Source: an uncultured Bacteroidota bacterium | Lineage (GTDB): Bacteria; Bacteroidota; Bacteroidia; Chitinophagales; Chitinophagaceae | Assembly: GCA_903839875.1 (NCBI GenBank) | Contig: CAIMDZ010000013.1 | Location: 38,385 to 102,384 of the forward strand | Direction: 5' to 3' | DNA length: 64,000 nt | Shown: one piece after another, positions 51,490-59,673 of the stretch | Layout: every line of letters begins with the position of its first letter | How positions within the stretch are numbered: the first letter of the stretch is position 1 | Notes under the pieces: generated by a model | What the model was told of the DNA's origin: nothing | Databases searched by the model: none | The model's input: only the letters and a program-made list of their open reading frames with translations | Translations under genes and position numbers: made by a program

Positions 51490-51674
51490 CAATGTCATTA
51501 GCTTAAGCGAATTTGTTATTACCAACACCACATTCAACCACCTTCGGGGTTGATCCATATTTTTGGTTTACCCTGGGTTGCACCCACGGCTATTCACATT
51601 TAAGTCCTCCGGACTAACCTTAAGTCAATGACATCGCCCTGTCTGGGTCATTTTTTCTTGAGTTAATGACATTG
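51490..51674 (-). repeat. Copy of the three-hairpin element with an extra end
   Basis: The left end CAATGTCATTAGCTTAAGC and right end CTTAAGTCAATGACATCG enclose hairpins like those of the intact element, in reverse orientation. A third end-like sequence, CTTGAGTTAATGACATTG, lies at 51657-51674, so two elements may be nested or rearranged. Confidence 0.75.
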
Positions 51675-51711
51675 GTCAGCAAGGGATAACTACTATTCGT
51701 AAAAATGAACA

Positions 51712-51738
51712 GGGCCGGCTAATTAACATTAGCCAGCC
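51712..51738. terminator. 12-bp hairpin after the 51759 gene
   Basis: GGGC-GGCTAAT pairs with ATTAGCC-GCCC around TAAC with one mismatch. It lies 21 bp downstream of the stop. Confidence 0.75.
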
Positions 51739-51758
51739 CCTTTTATTAGTGTGTGTGA

Positions 51759-52352
51759 TTAATTAATCCTTCTGCCGGCCACGACTCTTGCGTTATTATC
51801 TTTTTTGAATGTCTGGTTATTTCTCACATAAAGCCTTGCTTCTGCAGCATTATTGCACTCGCACTGAACCTGGTAAACCTGGCCGTCGTAAGCGATGTCA
51901 ACAAGGCCGTTGTGCCAGTTGGTGCCCATGATAATAAAGTTATTGTTGTTATACAGTGCTCCAAACTCGAAAGTCTTGCCCGGAGCGTCGAAGCTGATCT
52001 TCATTTCGTCGCCGTTAACGCGCTCACAAACACCCGGAGTCCATGCAGGAATAACAAGTTCATTCACATACTGGCCGTTATTGAACAGGATGATACCTGA
52101 ACTAACCTGCCCTTTTTCAGAGCCCATGACACGCCTCAGCGTCAATTTCTGGTCTATATAAAACTGAATCCTGGTAATGTCCACGTTGTCTGCAACAAGC
52201 CTGTCTTTAAGTGACTTGGTAAAACAGATAAAAGTCGTATCGCTTTTACCAAGTTCAGGCCCTGTAGCAAACGCTTTCCTGTGGCAACTGCTAAAGAAAA
52301 GGCTGGCAATAATTGCAACAGAAACCATGGAGAGTAGAACCGTTTTTTTCAT
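51759..52352 (-). CDS. Hypothetical lipoprotein
   Basis: This 197-residue protein has a signal with lipobox FSSC (residue 23). The mature part is beta-rich: RIQFYIDQKLTLRRVMGSEKG, VNELVIPAWTPGVCERVNGDEMKISFDAPGK. The C-terminal segment (IAYDGQVYQVQCECN) looks like a repeated beta domain. Neighbours give no functional hint. A strong hairpin ends its transcript. I recognise no family. Confidence 0.7.
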   Translation of the reverse strand: MKKTVLLSMVSVAIIASLFFSSCHRKAFATGPELGKSDTTFICFTKSLKDRLVADNVDITRIQFYIDQKLTLRRVMGSEKGQVSSGIILFNNGQYVNELVIPAWTPGVCERVNGDEMKISFDAPGKTFEFGALYNNNNFIIMGTNWHNGLVDIAYDGQVYQVQCECNNAAEARLYVRNNQTFKKDNNARVVAGRRIN

Positions 52353-52446
52353 AAAAAGACTATTTAATGTTCGTTTAAAATTAATAATATCAGTTAATTT
52401 TTCCCCGTTTTACATTAGTCACGAATAAATAAACAACCTCGGGCAG

Positions 52447-52469
52447 ATTACGGCAACTTGTACCGTAAT
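52447..52469. promoter_or_regulatory. Operator-like inverted repeat ATTACGG-N9-CCGTAAT
   Basis: A perfect 7-bp dyad about 215 bp upstream of the sigma-54-type promoter, a position often used by enhancer-binding activators. Confidence 0.4.
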
Positions 52470-52682
52470 TTGTAATATCCGGGTTGCTTACAGGAGAATA
52501 ATCGCACGCAAGATAAATCTTTATGTTTAAAAACAAAGGTGTTTCAAGGGTATTTTTTTAAATTAAGGAGAAGATTTTCTATTACACACCCTGGATTTAT
52601 AGTAATCATTTGTCTTTTTATATTATTCCCTTTAATTCAATTTACGGTTGGAAAATAATACTGACTTTAATACAAAATAATT

Positions 52683-52697
52683 TGGCACAATTATTGC
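52683..52697 (+). promoter_or_regulatory. Sigma-54-type -24/-12 promoter
   Basis: TGGCAC, five bases, TTGC: an exact match to the -24/-12 core. The predicted start is about 135 bp upstream of ATG 52842. No TAnnTTTG core competes close to it. Confidence 0.6.
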
Positions 52698-52841
52698 GGC
52701 TTTTGGTAGCACAAACACAACAGAAGAATAAAGAAATGATGAACTATTTTTATTGAAAATTTGCATTTTCCAGAAAATAATTACTATCATTGTAGGGTTT
52801 TTCTATCTGTACCATAACTAATTCAATTTAAATTGCCATTT

Positions 52842-54134
52842 ATGAAAAGAAAGATGCTACTTTTTACACTTGCATTGCCTCTGTTTTTATGCCTTGACGC
52901 CCAGGCCCAAACTTCCTCAAGACTGATTGCGGATGCACATTGGACTAACAATGGCGCAGACTTCACCCCTAATGATTCTACCTCTTTCATCTATTCGAAT
53001 GGCAGAGGCGGCGATCTTAGCCACCCTATGATGTTTAATAACTCCACAACGTGGAATTTTGATACCGCATACCATAATCAGACCTATATTGTTCAGACAT
53101 TTGATGGTAATGGCAATGTAAACAGCAGAATTACTGAATTCTGGAATGGTTCAGCATGGCAGTTATTGACTAATTCACTGTTTACTTATTCTGGCAGCAA
53201 TAAGATGACTACTATGATCCAACAGAACTGGAATGGTTCCTCATGGGCTCCCGTAGCACAGGATGTTTATAGTTATGATGGCGCCGGCCGGTTGGTTATT
53301 GACCAATACCAGGTATGGAATACAATCACCACCCTTTTTGAAGCGCAAAACCAGAAAATATATTATTATGACGGAGTTACAGGTAACAGGCTGAATGAAA
53401 CTGACCAGAATTACGTTGCTGGTGTTCCGGTCTATTCCAATCAATGGGCTTATACCTACTCTGCTTCCAGCCAGTTACTGACTACAACCCAGAATGTATG
53501 GAATGGTTCAGGATGGACGCCTAATAATCTGACTACCAATACTTTTGATTCGGCAGGTAACATGACCAACAAGTTATACCAGACTTATGATGTGCCTTCT
53601 TCTTCATGGGTCAACAGCACCTTACATACCTACAGCAGTTTCACCTCCGGCCATTCGCCAATGACTGATATTTTACAGCTATGGAATAGCTCAGGAGCCG
53701 GTTCATGGGATAACCGTATGCAATCTACAAATACCTATAACAGCTATAACCAGTTAACCTCAAATACAGGGAAATCGTGGAACATAGTTGGCATATTTGA
53801 ATATGCATCTGGTGACCCGATGGTTCGCTATTACTACCAGACTTATTCAACCGTTAATGAAGTTAAGTCTGTTGCCAGCAATGGTGGCGAAGCTAATGTT
53901 TACCCTGTACCTGCTCAGAATACCCTGAATGTAGATATGAAATGGGACGTTGCCCAGGCTGCAACCGTAACTATGTATGATGCACAGGGTAAGGTTGTAA
54001 GGCAGTATAATGTGCCATCTGCTACCGAATTCCACAGCAGTGTATCTGTTAATAACCTGGCAGAAGGATTTTACTTCCTCCAGATCAATGGCGCACAAGG
54101 CCAGATCGTTAAGCAGATCGTGGTAGGACGTTAA
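52842..54134 (+). CDS. Repeat-containing secreted protein with type IX sorting tail
   Basis: This 430-residue protein has a signal peptide (LCLDAQAQ). It is made of repeated units of the form WNGSxW..........YsYdGaGrl, such as WNGSAWQLLTNSLFTYSG and WNGSSWAPVAQDVYSYDG, reminiscent of RHS/YD-type or bacterial-adhesin repeats. The last ~75 residues are a Por sorting domain (YPVPAQNTLNVDM to AEGFYFLQINGAQG). It is probably surface-attached or released, with adhesion as one possible role. Its control region suggests sigma-54 regulation. Confidence 0.82.
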   Translation: MKRKMLLFTLALPLFLCLDAQAQTSSRLIADAHWTNNGADFTPNDSTSFIYSNGRGGDLSHPMMFNNSTTWNFDTAYHNQTYIVQTFDGNGNVNSRITEFWNGSAWQLLTNSLFTYSGSNKMTTMIQQNWNGSSWAPVAQDVYSYDGAGRLVIDQYQVWNTITTLFEAQNQKIYYYDGVTGNRLNETDQNYVAGVPVYSNQWAYTYSASSQLLTTTQNVWNGSGWTPNNLTTNTFDSAGNMTNKLYQTYDVPSSSWVNSTLHTYSSFTSGHSPMTDILQLWNSSGAGSWDNRMQSTNTYNSYNQLTSNTGKSWNIVGIFEYASGDPMVRYYYQTYSTVNEVKSVASNGGEANVYPVPAQNTLNVDMKWDVAQAATVTMYDAQGKVVRQYNVPSATEFHSSVSVNNLAEGFYFLQINGAQGQIVKQIVVGR

Positions 54135-54293
54135 TTAAGTCGAAAGTATTAAGTAAAAAGTTCTACGTTAAAATATAAAAGAGTGTCCTTCCGGGCGCTC
54201 TTTTTTTATTGTTTAAAAGTTAGTTGCTACCTTCACAAAACCACACAACACGGATATTTTCTTATTTGCACATTTTCAAATTTTCAAATTACC

Positions 54294-55115
54294 ATGCATC
54301 CAATAGGTATTTTCGATTCGGGGTATGGGGGGCTGACGGTGTTCAGGGCAATAGCTGCCCGGCTGCCCGGCTACGATTACCTGTACCTGGGCGATAACGG
54401 AAGGGCGCCCTATGGCAACCGCTCGTTTGAAACGGTGTACCATTATACACTGGAATGTATGGAATGGTTCTTCAAAATGGGGTGCCCGCTGGTGATTGTG
54501 GCCTGCAATACAGCATCGGCCAAGGCGCTACGCACGATACAGCAGCGCGACCTGCCGCTGATAGCGCCCGACAGGCGGGTGCTGGGGGTGATCAGACCTA
54601 CTGCTGAGGTGATTGGCAACTATACCCATACCGGATCGGTGGGGGTGCTGGGAACCAAGGGCACGGTGAGTTCGGGGTCGTATAAGCTAGAGATCAACAG
54701 GTTTTTCCCGGATGTGCAAGTGCACCAAATGGCATGCCCGATGTGGGTGCCGCTGATAGAGAATGGGGAATACCTGTCTGACGGGGCCGATTATTTTGTG
54801 CAAAAATATCTGGATAAGCTGTTCACAGCCGCACCGGATATAGATACTATACTCCTTGCCTGCACCCACTACCCGCTGCTGATGGACAAGATAAAGAAGT
54901 ACTTACCTGCGGGAGTACAGGTGGTAGCCCAGGGTGAAATTGTAGCTGATAGCCTGGCCGACTACCTGCATCGCCACCCTGAAATGGAAAGCAGGATTAC
55001 CCGACAGGGCAATAGGAGATTTTATACCACCGACGATACAACCGATTTTGATAACCATGCTACTGCTTTCTTCGGGCAGAGGGTAAGGTCGGAGCGGTTG
55101 ACAACAGGCAGTTGA
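54294..55115 (+). CDS. murI: Glutamate racemase
   Basis: This 273-residue enzyme makes D-glutamate for peptidoglycan. The family start IGIFDSGYGGLTV is clear. The catalytic cysteines are Cys71 in VACNTASA and Cys190 in ACTHYPLL; Asp8-Ser9 and His192 line the site. NGRAPYGNRS is also conserved. A longer open frame from 54183 is not supported by the family start. It stands alone, after the type IX cargo gene. Confidence 0.97.
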   Translation: MHPIGIFDSGYGGLTVFRAIAARLPGYDYLYLGDNGRAPYGNRSFETVYHYTLECMEWFFKMGCPLVIVACNTASAKALRTIQQRDLPLIAPDRRVLGVIRPTAEVIGNYTHTGSVGVLGTKGTVSSGSYKLEINRFFPDVQVHQMACPMWVPLIENGEYLSDGADYFVQKYLDKLFTAAPDIDTILLACTHYPLLMDKIKKYLPAGVQVVAQGEIVADSLADYLHRHPEMESRITRQGNRRFYTTDDTTDFDNHATAFFGQRVRSERLTTGS

Positions 55116-55186
55116 TGCAGTTGGCAGTTTCCTGTTAGTTAATGAACAACCCCGCCGCAAGTGGCGGGGAATTCAACCCATAGAGA

Positions 55187-55755
55187 TTAAAACTGCCTTA
55201 TTGTGCGAACATTAGAAGTGCCATTTTTTTGGTAAGATATTGTCTGATTATTTGAAAAATCAACATAAAAGCCTTTACCATTTTTAGTTTCGGTAGATGA
55301 CCAAATAGCATCATTTGTACCAGCTAGTCCCTTTTGTTCTAACAATAAATTTAATTCATATTTTGACGGTAAATACCAATCTCCGAATCCGCCAACTTTG
55401 CAATCGGCAGCAATTTTTGCGGCAAATTCTTCTCCATTTGCAAGACCTGCACAGCTTGGATTATCAGGCATTTGAGAAGCTATTATCAATGTAGTGTTCC
55501 TTGCACCGGCACCAACGCCATCACCAGTTGCACCAGTAGCCTTTAAAACGTTATTATTCCAATTCACATTGGCATTGCCTTTGTCCATTTTTGAAGACAC
55601 GTTAGTTGCGGTTGTTATTAGACCATGTTAGCCATTATCATAAACAAAAAAATAATACCACCACCATAATGTTCACCGATTGAATGTCTTTGTTGTGCAT
55701 TTACACTAAAAGTAAGGCTCAATCCGAAGAGAACCAATGATAACAATTTCAACAT
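55187..55755 (-). pseudogene. Broken DUF1566 (Lcl C-terminal-like) protein gene
   Basis: The intact part (55187-55600) matches the domain seen in Lcl-type lectin-like proteins: GGFGDWYLPSKYELNLLLEQKG, then IWSSTETKNGKGFYVDFSNN. Upstream, a signal peptide starts at ATG 55755 and leads to HYGGGIIF. A slip in the T7 run (complement of 55646-55652) breaks the frame, and a TAA at 55628-55630 replaces what looks like a Gln codon. The gene therefore has two lesions and is probably dead. Confidence 0.75.
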
Positions 55756-55976
55756 ATTTTCTATTTGGACAAACATAATAAAAAAATAGGGGAATTATTT
55801 TTTGGGCAGTGATTATATCTATGTAGGATTTATTTTGTCATCTTCACTAGACGGGGGGCTAAGAAAAAAAAGCTTCAGTATTGGGACGACTAAAAAAAAC
55901 CGTATACCCCGGTTTTAATTCCTTCACCTCAACCCAATTGCATTTGTTTGTTTATAAACGCCCCGCAAACGTCCAG

Positions 55977-56011
55977 AAAAACCTCAAACCTTTGGCGGGA
56001 ATGAGGTTTTT
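55977..56011. terminator. Bidirectional terminator-like hairpin
   Basis: AAAAACCTCA pairs with TGAGGTTTTT around a 15-base loop, with T runs on both strands. Confidence 0.65.
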
Positions 56012-56080
56012 AAGCGGCATATAGTACAATTACGCCATTCGATTTTGCCTGGTTTGATATTCCAGTGTAGGTATAAATCA

Positions 56081-56102
56081 AAACCCGCTCTGAGAGCGGT
56101 TT
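56081..56102 (-). terminator. Terminator hairpin behind the tRNA-like sequence
   Basis: CCGCTC-TGA-GAGCGG with AAA/TTT flanks, followed on the minus strand by TTTTGATTT. It lies 10 bp after the 3' end of the tRNA-like sequence, as terminators do behind tRNA genes. Confidence 0.6.
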
Positions 56103-56111
56103 CTAAGATAC

Positions 56112-56189
56112 GTGCCACGAACAGGAATCGAACACCACACATCCTTACGAATACCAGATTTGAGTGGCAGACCAAAACGCTCCCAACAC
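56112..56189 (-). pseudogene. Decayed tRNA-Leu-like sequence
   Basis: On the minus strand, an anticodon arm TGCCA / TGGTA with an 8-base loop CTCAAATC (CAA-type) is followed by a TTCGTAAGGA variable region, a GTTCGATTC T-loop and CGTGGCAC acceptor end. The T stem no longer pairs and the acceptor 5' strand is lost. The overall order and wording resemble tRNA-Leu(CAA). It is too damaged to be functional. Confidence 0.45.
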
Positions 56190-56404
56190 AGTAAAAACAA
56201 CACTTTATTACCGTGAAAAAGATAATGTAGCACTTTTGATAGTAAATGTGAAACAGAAGAAAATCGGGACAGGCTGCCACTGAAGTTAAATTGCAGCAAC
56301 CAGGCCGGGGCAAATAACTAACATCAATGCCTGTTAATCTCTGCAAGGCAAACAATCATAATCGCGTTGCATGGCTGCTCATCACCGGCTTTGTAGCAGG
56401 AAAT

Positions 56405-56617
56405 CTACAAAAGGCTGAGGATGTTTCTTGCTACATCATTGGCAGCCTTAATGCTGTTTTGAGTATCATTGGCATAAATAGTAATCCATTTAATGGTGTA
56501 ATTATCTCCCGCATCTTCAAATTTAATATGGTCTTCGCCATCAAAATCAATTTTTGAAGATGAAATAGCTTTATTATCCTCAAAATCTACTTTATACAAA
56601 TTCATAGGTGCGTTCAT
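56405..56617 (-). CDS. Small acidic hypothetical protein
   Basis: This 70-residue acidic protein (LYKVDFEDNKAISSSKIDFDGEDHIKFED, then helical ANDTQNSIKAANDVARNILSLL) has real-protein-like composition and alternating strand pattern. No family is recognised. It has no signal peptide. It starts the minus-strand stretch that leads into the tRNA-like remnant. A start four residues later is equally possible. Confidence 0.5.
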   Translation of the reverse strand: MNAPMNLYKVDFEDNKAISSSKIDFDGEDHIKFEDAGDNYTIKWITIYANDTQNSIKAANDVARNILSLL

Positions 56618-56719
56618 AATTACGCAATATTATTTTCCAAATTAAGGTGCTCAAATGATTATGGTTTGCACCCGGGATGATTTTAATCAATCCATTGTGT
56701 AATCAGTATACTACACGCG

Positions 56720-56854
56720 GTAATGTCATTGACTTATGTGGTTTTGGTATTTCCCATACCACATTCAACCCTTTCAGGGTTGGCCCATGTTATTGTTTCA
56801 CCGGCGGCTATTCACATTGAAGCCCTTCAGGCTTCCTTACATCAATCACAAGAC
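56720..56854 (-). repeat. Decayed three-hairpin element
   Basis: It carries CAACCCTTTCAGGGTTG, CACCGGCGGCTATTCAC and GAAGCCCTTCAGGCTTC in reverse orientation. One end, TAATGTCATTGACTTATG, is recognisable; the other is diverged. Confidence 0.75.
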
Positions 56855-57147
56855 AGGTATGGGCAAGGCAGGTCGGCATATAATATGTTTTTAAGCCCGC
56901 ATGGTGTTTGGACTAAACATTATAATGCCGTTTTATCTATGTAACACGCCCAGCAAACAAGCGGGAGCAGGTTGCAATACTGACTGCGTGGAAACTTTTG
57001 CATTAGTCCACAGGGGATAAAGTTGTGACTTCATAGCAATGGTCAATCTAAGAATATGTGCTCAACAGTCATGGTTCGTAGTTCGACAAGCTCGCTATGA
57101 CAACTCACCACGACAGTAATCTATTTTGCTTCCTCAATACAATTTAC

Positions 57148-57173
57148 AAACCTGCCTGCCGGTAGGCAAGTTT
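57148..57173. repeat. Variant of the CCTGCCGGCAGG palindrome
   Basis: AAACCTGCCTGCCGG and TAGGCAAGTTT form an imperfect palindrome, close to the 3' end of the 57198 barrel gene; it may act as its terminator. Confidence 0.65.
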
Positions 57174-57197
57174 ATCCCTTGTCAAGCATAGCTGTCT

Positions 57198-57926
57198 TTA
57201 TTTCTTCTTGTTTTCTTCTGTGCCGGTTCCTGCCTGATTGCCGGAATTCGGGTGATGCATATGCCAGACTACCCCTGCCTGCAGCATCAGCACGCTATTG
57301 AATGAAATAAGGCGGTTGTAATCAGCCTTTGGTGTGTAGAAAACCGGTGTGGCGATGGAGTACCAGGCAGGTGTGATGGCCACAGATAGCTTTTTGCTGA
57401 GGGCATATTCGTAATTCATTTTTATTGCTAAGAAGTGGCCCTTGATGTCTGAGTGGCCATAAAGCTTATCATTTTCCGAGATAAACATTATCCGGGTGCC
57501 TATTTCAGGAAATAAAGAAGATCGTTTGCTCAGTGGAATTTTGAAAGACAGGCTGACAGGTATCAGCAGATGGTTGTATGTTTTGTACACATCAGTGAGG
57601 GGATAATAATGAGTAACGCCGGTAGAGAAAGAGAATGCGCGGGCGTTCTGCAGGTTGCCGGTAGTAATAAATTCAAGCCCGGTGGTAAGCCGCACAATTT
57701 TGTATTGGTAGCCAATCTCTGCGTTGAGACCAACGGAGGCAGAGGTAGTTGGACTGCCAAGGTCATACCCGCAATCACAATAGTCGCGCGCGTTCCCGAA
57801 ATGTTCGGAAATATCTTTGATTGTGGAAGTGCCGGCGCCAGCCTGCGCACGCACAAAAAGTCCGTCCTGTGCAAAGGAGGTCATGCAGCAGAACAGTGAG
57901 AGAAGAACATGAATTAGTTTTTTCAT
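57198..57926 (-). CDS. Outer-membrane beta-barrel protein
   Basis: This 242-residue protein has a signal peptide (CCMTSFAQ). Strand-like segments follow, such as LFVRAQAGAGTSTIKD, ASVGLNAEIGYQYKIVRLTTGLEFI and NYEYALSKKLSVAITPAWY. They suggest a small outer-membrane barrel with periplasmic turns. The C-terminus ends in a low-complexity GTGTEENKKK tail rather than a typical Phe. I use ATG 57926, which gives a proper signal peptide; ATG 57944 would add six residues. Function unknown. Confidence 0.78.
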   Translation of the reverse strand: MKKLIHVLLSLFCCMTSFAQDGLFVRAQAGAGTSTIKDISEHFGNARDYCDCGYDLGSPTTSASVGLNAEIGYQYKIVRLTTGLEFITTGNLQNARAFSFSTGVTHYYPLTDVYKTYNHLLIPVSLSFKIPLSKRSSLFPEIGTRIMFISENDKLYGHSDIKGHFLAIKMNYEYALSKKLSVAITPAWYSIATPVFYTPKADYNRLISFNSVLMLQAGVVWHMHHPNSGNQAGTGTEENKKK

Positions 57927-58140
57927 AAGAGCATATTTTAGCATACTAAGTTACAGAAAATTAATACAAAACTCTTACCTTGTTTTCATACGGCGTTGAT
58001 AATTGATTGCCATGGGCATTTTTGCGATAAACCAACCATTGCCGGTTATTAACTGTCTGATTTATAAACGTTGCCGTATTATTTGTTTGTAATTAAAAAA
58101 AAGCAGCGGTGAATATGCCTGCACCAATTTTGATAAATTA

Positions 58141-59580
58141 ATGATTATGAATAGAACTACACTTATTTCGCTGCAAATTATTGGGCTGATCATTTGTTCT
58201 TCGGGAGTTTTCGCTCAGTGGACCGCCCCTGTTAATTTATCTCCTTATGCATTCTCCGCGTCGCTAAACGAGGATATGAGCCAGTGTATGGCCGTGAATG
58301 GAGATACAGTGCATGTGATATGGCAAGACAGGCGGACATTGGGGTGTGCGATCTATTACAAACGTTCGATTGACGGGGGGGTGACCTGGACTACTGAAAC
58401 CAATATCACGGATACCATGGGCACCGCAAAGATGCCCTCTATTGCAATATCGGGAGCAACTGTGCATGTAGTTTGGATAGATAGTTCGCTCGGACACCCG
58501 GCTTCTTTTTACAAACGCTCCCTGGATGGCGGCGGAACATGGGGCGCAAATGTGTGCCTGGATACCAGCACCAAATTCTGGCCTGGGGTAGCCGCATCCG
58601 GGTCAATGGTAGTAGTATCGCTTAATAAGGAAATTACAACCGGCAATACGGAAGTATTTTTCAACCGTTCGATGGATAATGGCGCCACATGGGGAACGGA
58701 ACAACAACTTTCGCATGCCGCAGGCCGTTCGGAAGACCCGGCGATTATGGCATCGGGAAACAATATACACCTCGCCTGGAATGATAATCGGACCGGTCAG
58801 ATGCATATATTCTACATTCACTCACCGGATTACGGCGTAACCTGGGGACCCGAAACAGATATACTGGGTGATGAATCGTACACAGCAATGGTGTGCCTCA
58901 ACGGCGCTCATGTGGATGTGGCGTGCGGGAACAGAATTCTGGGGAATTACGACGTTTATCTTCCTGAGTCAAACGATACCGGCGCTACGTGGGTTTCCAC
59001 ACCGCCGCGTATTACTACCACCCCAAGTGAGGATGCCTACCCCTACCTGGTGCGCAATGGTATGAATATGGACATGGTGTACTATAAGATAAGTATGGGC
59101 CGGGCTGCAATGTATATGAATTCAACAGACGGCGGCGCTACATGGTCAACGCCTGTGTCACTGGCAAATGGCGGGCAGCAACCGTCCATCTCATATGGAA
59201 GCGGCTGTGTGTATCTTCATGTTTTGTATTCCGATAGTGCTACGAAGCAGATATTTTACAGACGGAATATTTGCCCTGTCACCACCGGAGCAGAACCACT
59301 CCAACAGCCAGTTTCACCGGCCCTTACCCTATGTGCAAAACCTAATCTGTTCAGCAATACCACTACAATAGAATTTACTGTTCCTGAAGACGGAAGGGTG
59401 AAAATCGCGGTTTATGATTTGCTGGGTCACGAGGTGGCTATTCCGGTAAATAGTGAATTTCATGCGGGGGTGTTGAATAGTGTATTATTTGATGCAACAG
59501 CACTTCCGGCAGGTATGTATTTGTGCCGCCTTACTTCGGGCAGTGCATCGGTGGTCACCAAACTTATATTGATGAAATAA
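58141..59580 (+). CDS. BNR/Asp-box repeat protein with type IX sorting tail
   Basis: This 479-residue secreted protein has a signal peptide (SGVFAQ). At least six Asp-box (S.DGG.TW) motifs are visible, for example SIDGGVTW, SLDGGGTW, SMDNGATW and STDGGATW, so a sialidase-like beta-propeller is expected. Typical sialidase catalytic Arg, Asp and Tyr/Glu residues are not evident, so enzyme activity is doubtful. A Por sorting domain ends the protein (GRVKIAVYDLLGHEV, LPAGMYLCRL). ATG 58147 is an equally good start. It ends at a strong terminator. Confidence 0.82.
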   Translation: MIMNRTTLISLQIIGLIICSSGVFAQWTAPVNLSPYAFSASLNEDMSQCMAVNGDTVHVIWQDRRTLGCAIYYKRSIDGGVTWTTETNITDTMGTAKMPSIAISGATVHVVWIDSSLGHPASFYKRSLDGGGTWGANVCLDTSTKFWPGVAASGSMVVVSLNKEITTGNTEVFFNRSMDNGATWGTEQQLSHAAGRSEDPAIMASGNNIHLAWNDNRTGQMHIFYIHSPDYGVTWGPETDILGDESYTAMVCLNGAHVDVACGNRILGNYDVYLPESNDTGATWVSTPPRITTTPSEDAYPYLVRNGMNMDMVYYKISMGRAAMYMNSTDGGATWSTPVSLANGGQQPSISYGSGCVYLHVLYSDSATKQIFYRRNICPVTTGAEPLQQPVSPALTLCAKPNLFSNTTTIEFTVPEDGRVKIAVYDLLGHEVAIPVNSEFHAGVLNSVLFDATALPAGMYLCRLTSGSASVVTKLILMK

Positions 59581-59595
59581 TACCGGATGGCTGCA

Positions 59596-59640
59596 AATAA
59601 AGAAAGAATCGTTCCATTTTGGGACGATTCTTTCTTTATT
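59596..59640. terminator. Strong bidirectional terminator
   Basis: A 20-bp stem (AATAAAGAAAGAATCGTTCC) with a five-base loop and one G-U pair, with A and T runs on both sides. It separates the convergent BNR and M16 genes. Confidence 0.92.
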
Positions 59641-59673
59641 AATTTTCGGCATTGTTGAATTCCGGATTGATCA

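Larger units (their letters stand above)
52353..52841. other. Regulatory gap between two divergent genes
   Basis: About 490 AT-rich bases. It contains an inverted repeat ATTACGG at 52447-52469 and a sigma-54-type promoter at 52683-52697 for the plus-strand gene. Confidence 0.65.
55756..56404. other. Gap with two hairpins and a tRNA-like remnant
   Basis: About 650 bp. It contains a 10-bp terminator-type hairpin at 55977-56011, a second hairpin at 56081-56102, and a tRNA-Leu-like sequence at 56112-56189. No ORF is convincing. Confidence 0.65.
56618..57197. other. Repeat-rich gap, no gene seen
   Basis: About 580 bp. It holds a decayed three-hairpin element (56720-56854), a TTCGACAAGCTCGCTATGAC-type repeat near 57081 and a CCTGCCTGCCGG palindrome at 57148-57173. 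Confidence 0.7.

Noticed and set aside
56112..56189. Functional tRNA gene
   Set aside because: The T-loop and CAA-type anticodon loop are recognisable, but the T stem does not pair, the anticodon loop has eight bases and the 5' acceptor strand is gone. I list it only as a decayed tRNA-like sequence.
56723..56944. 73-codon plus-strand ORF
   Set aside because: It runs through a decayed repeat element and has no protein-like features.
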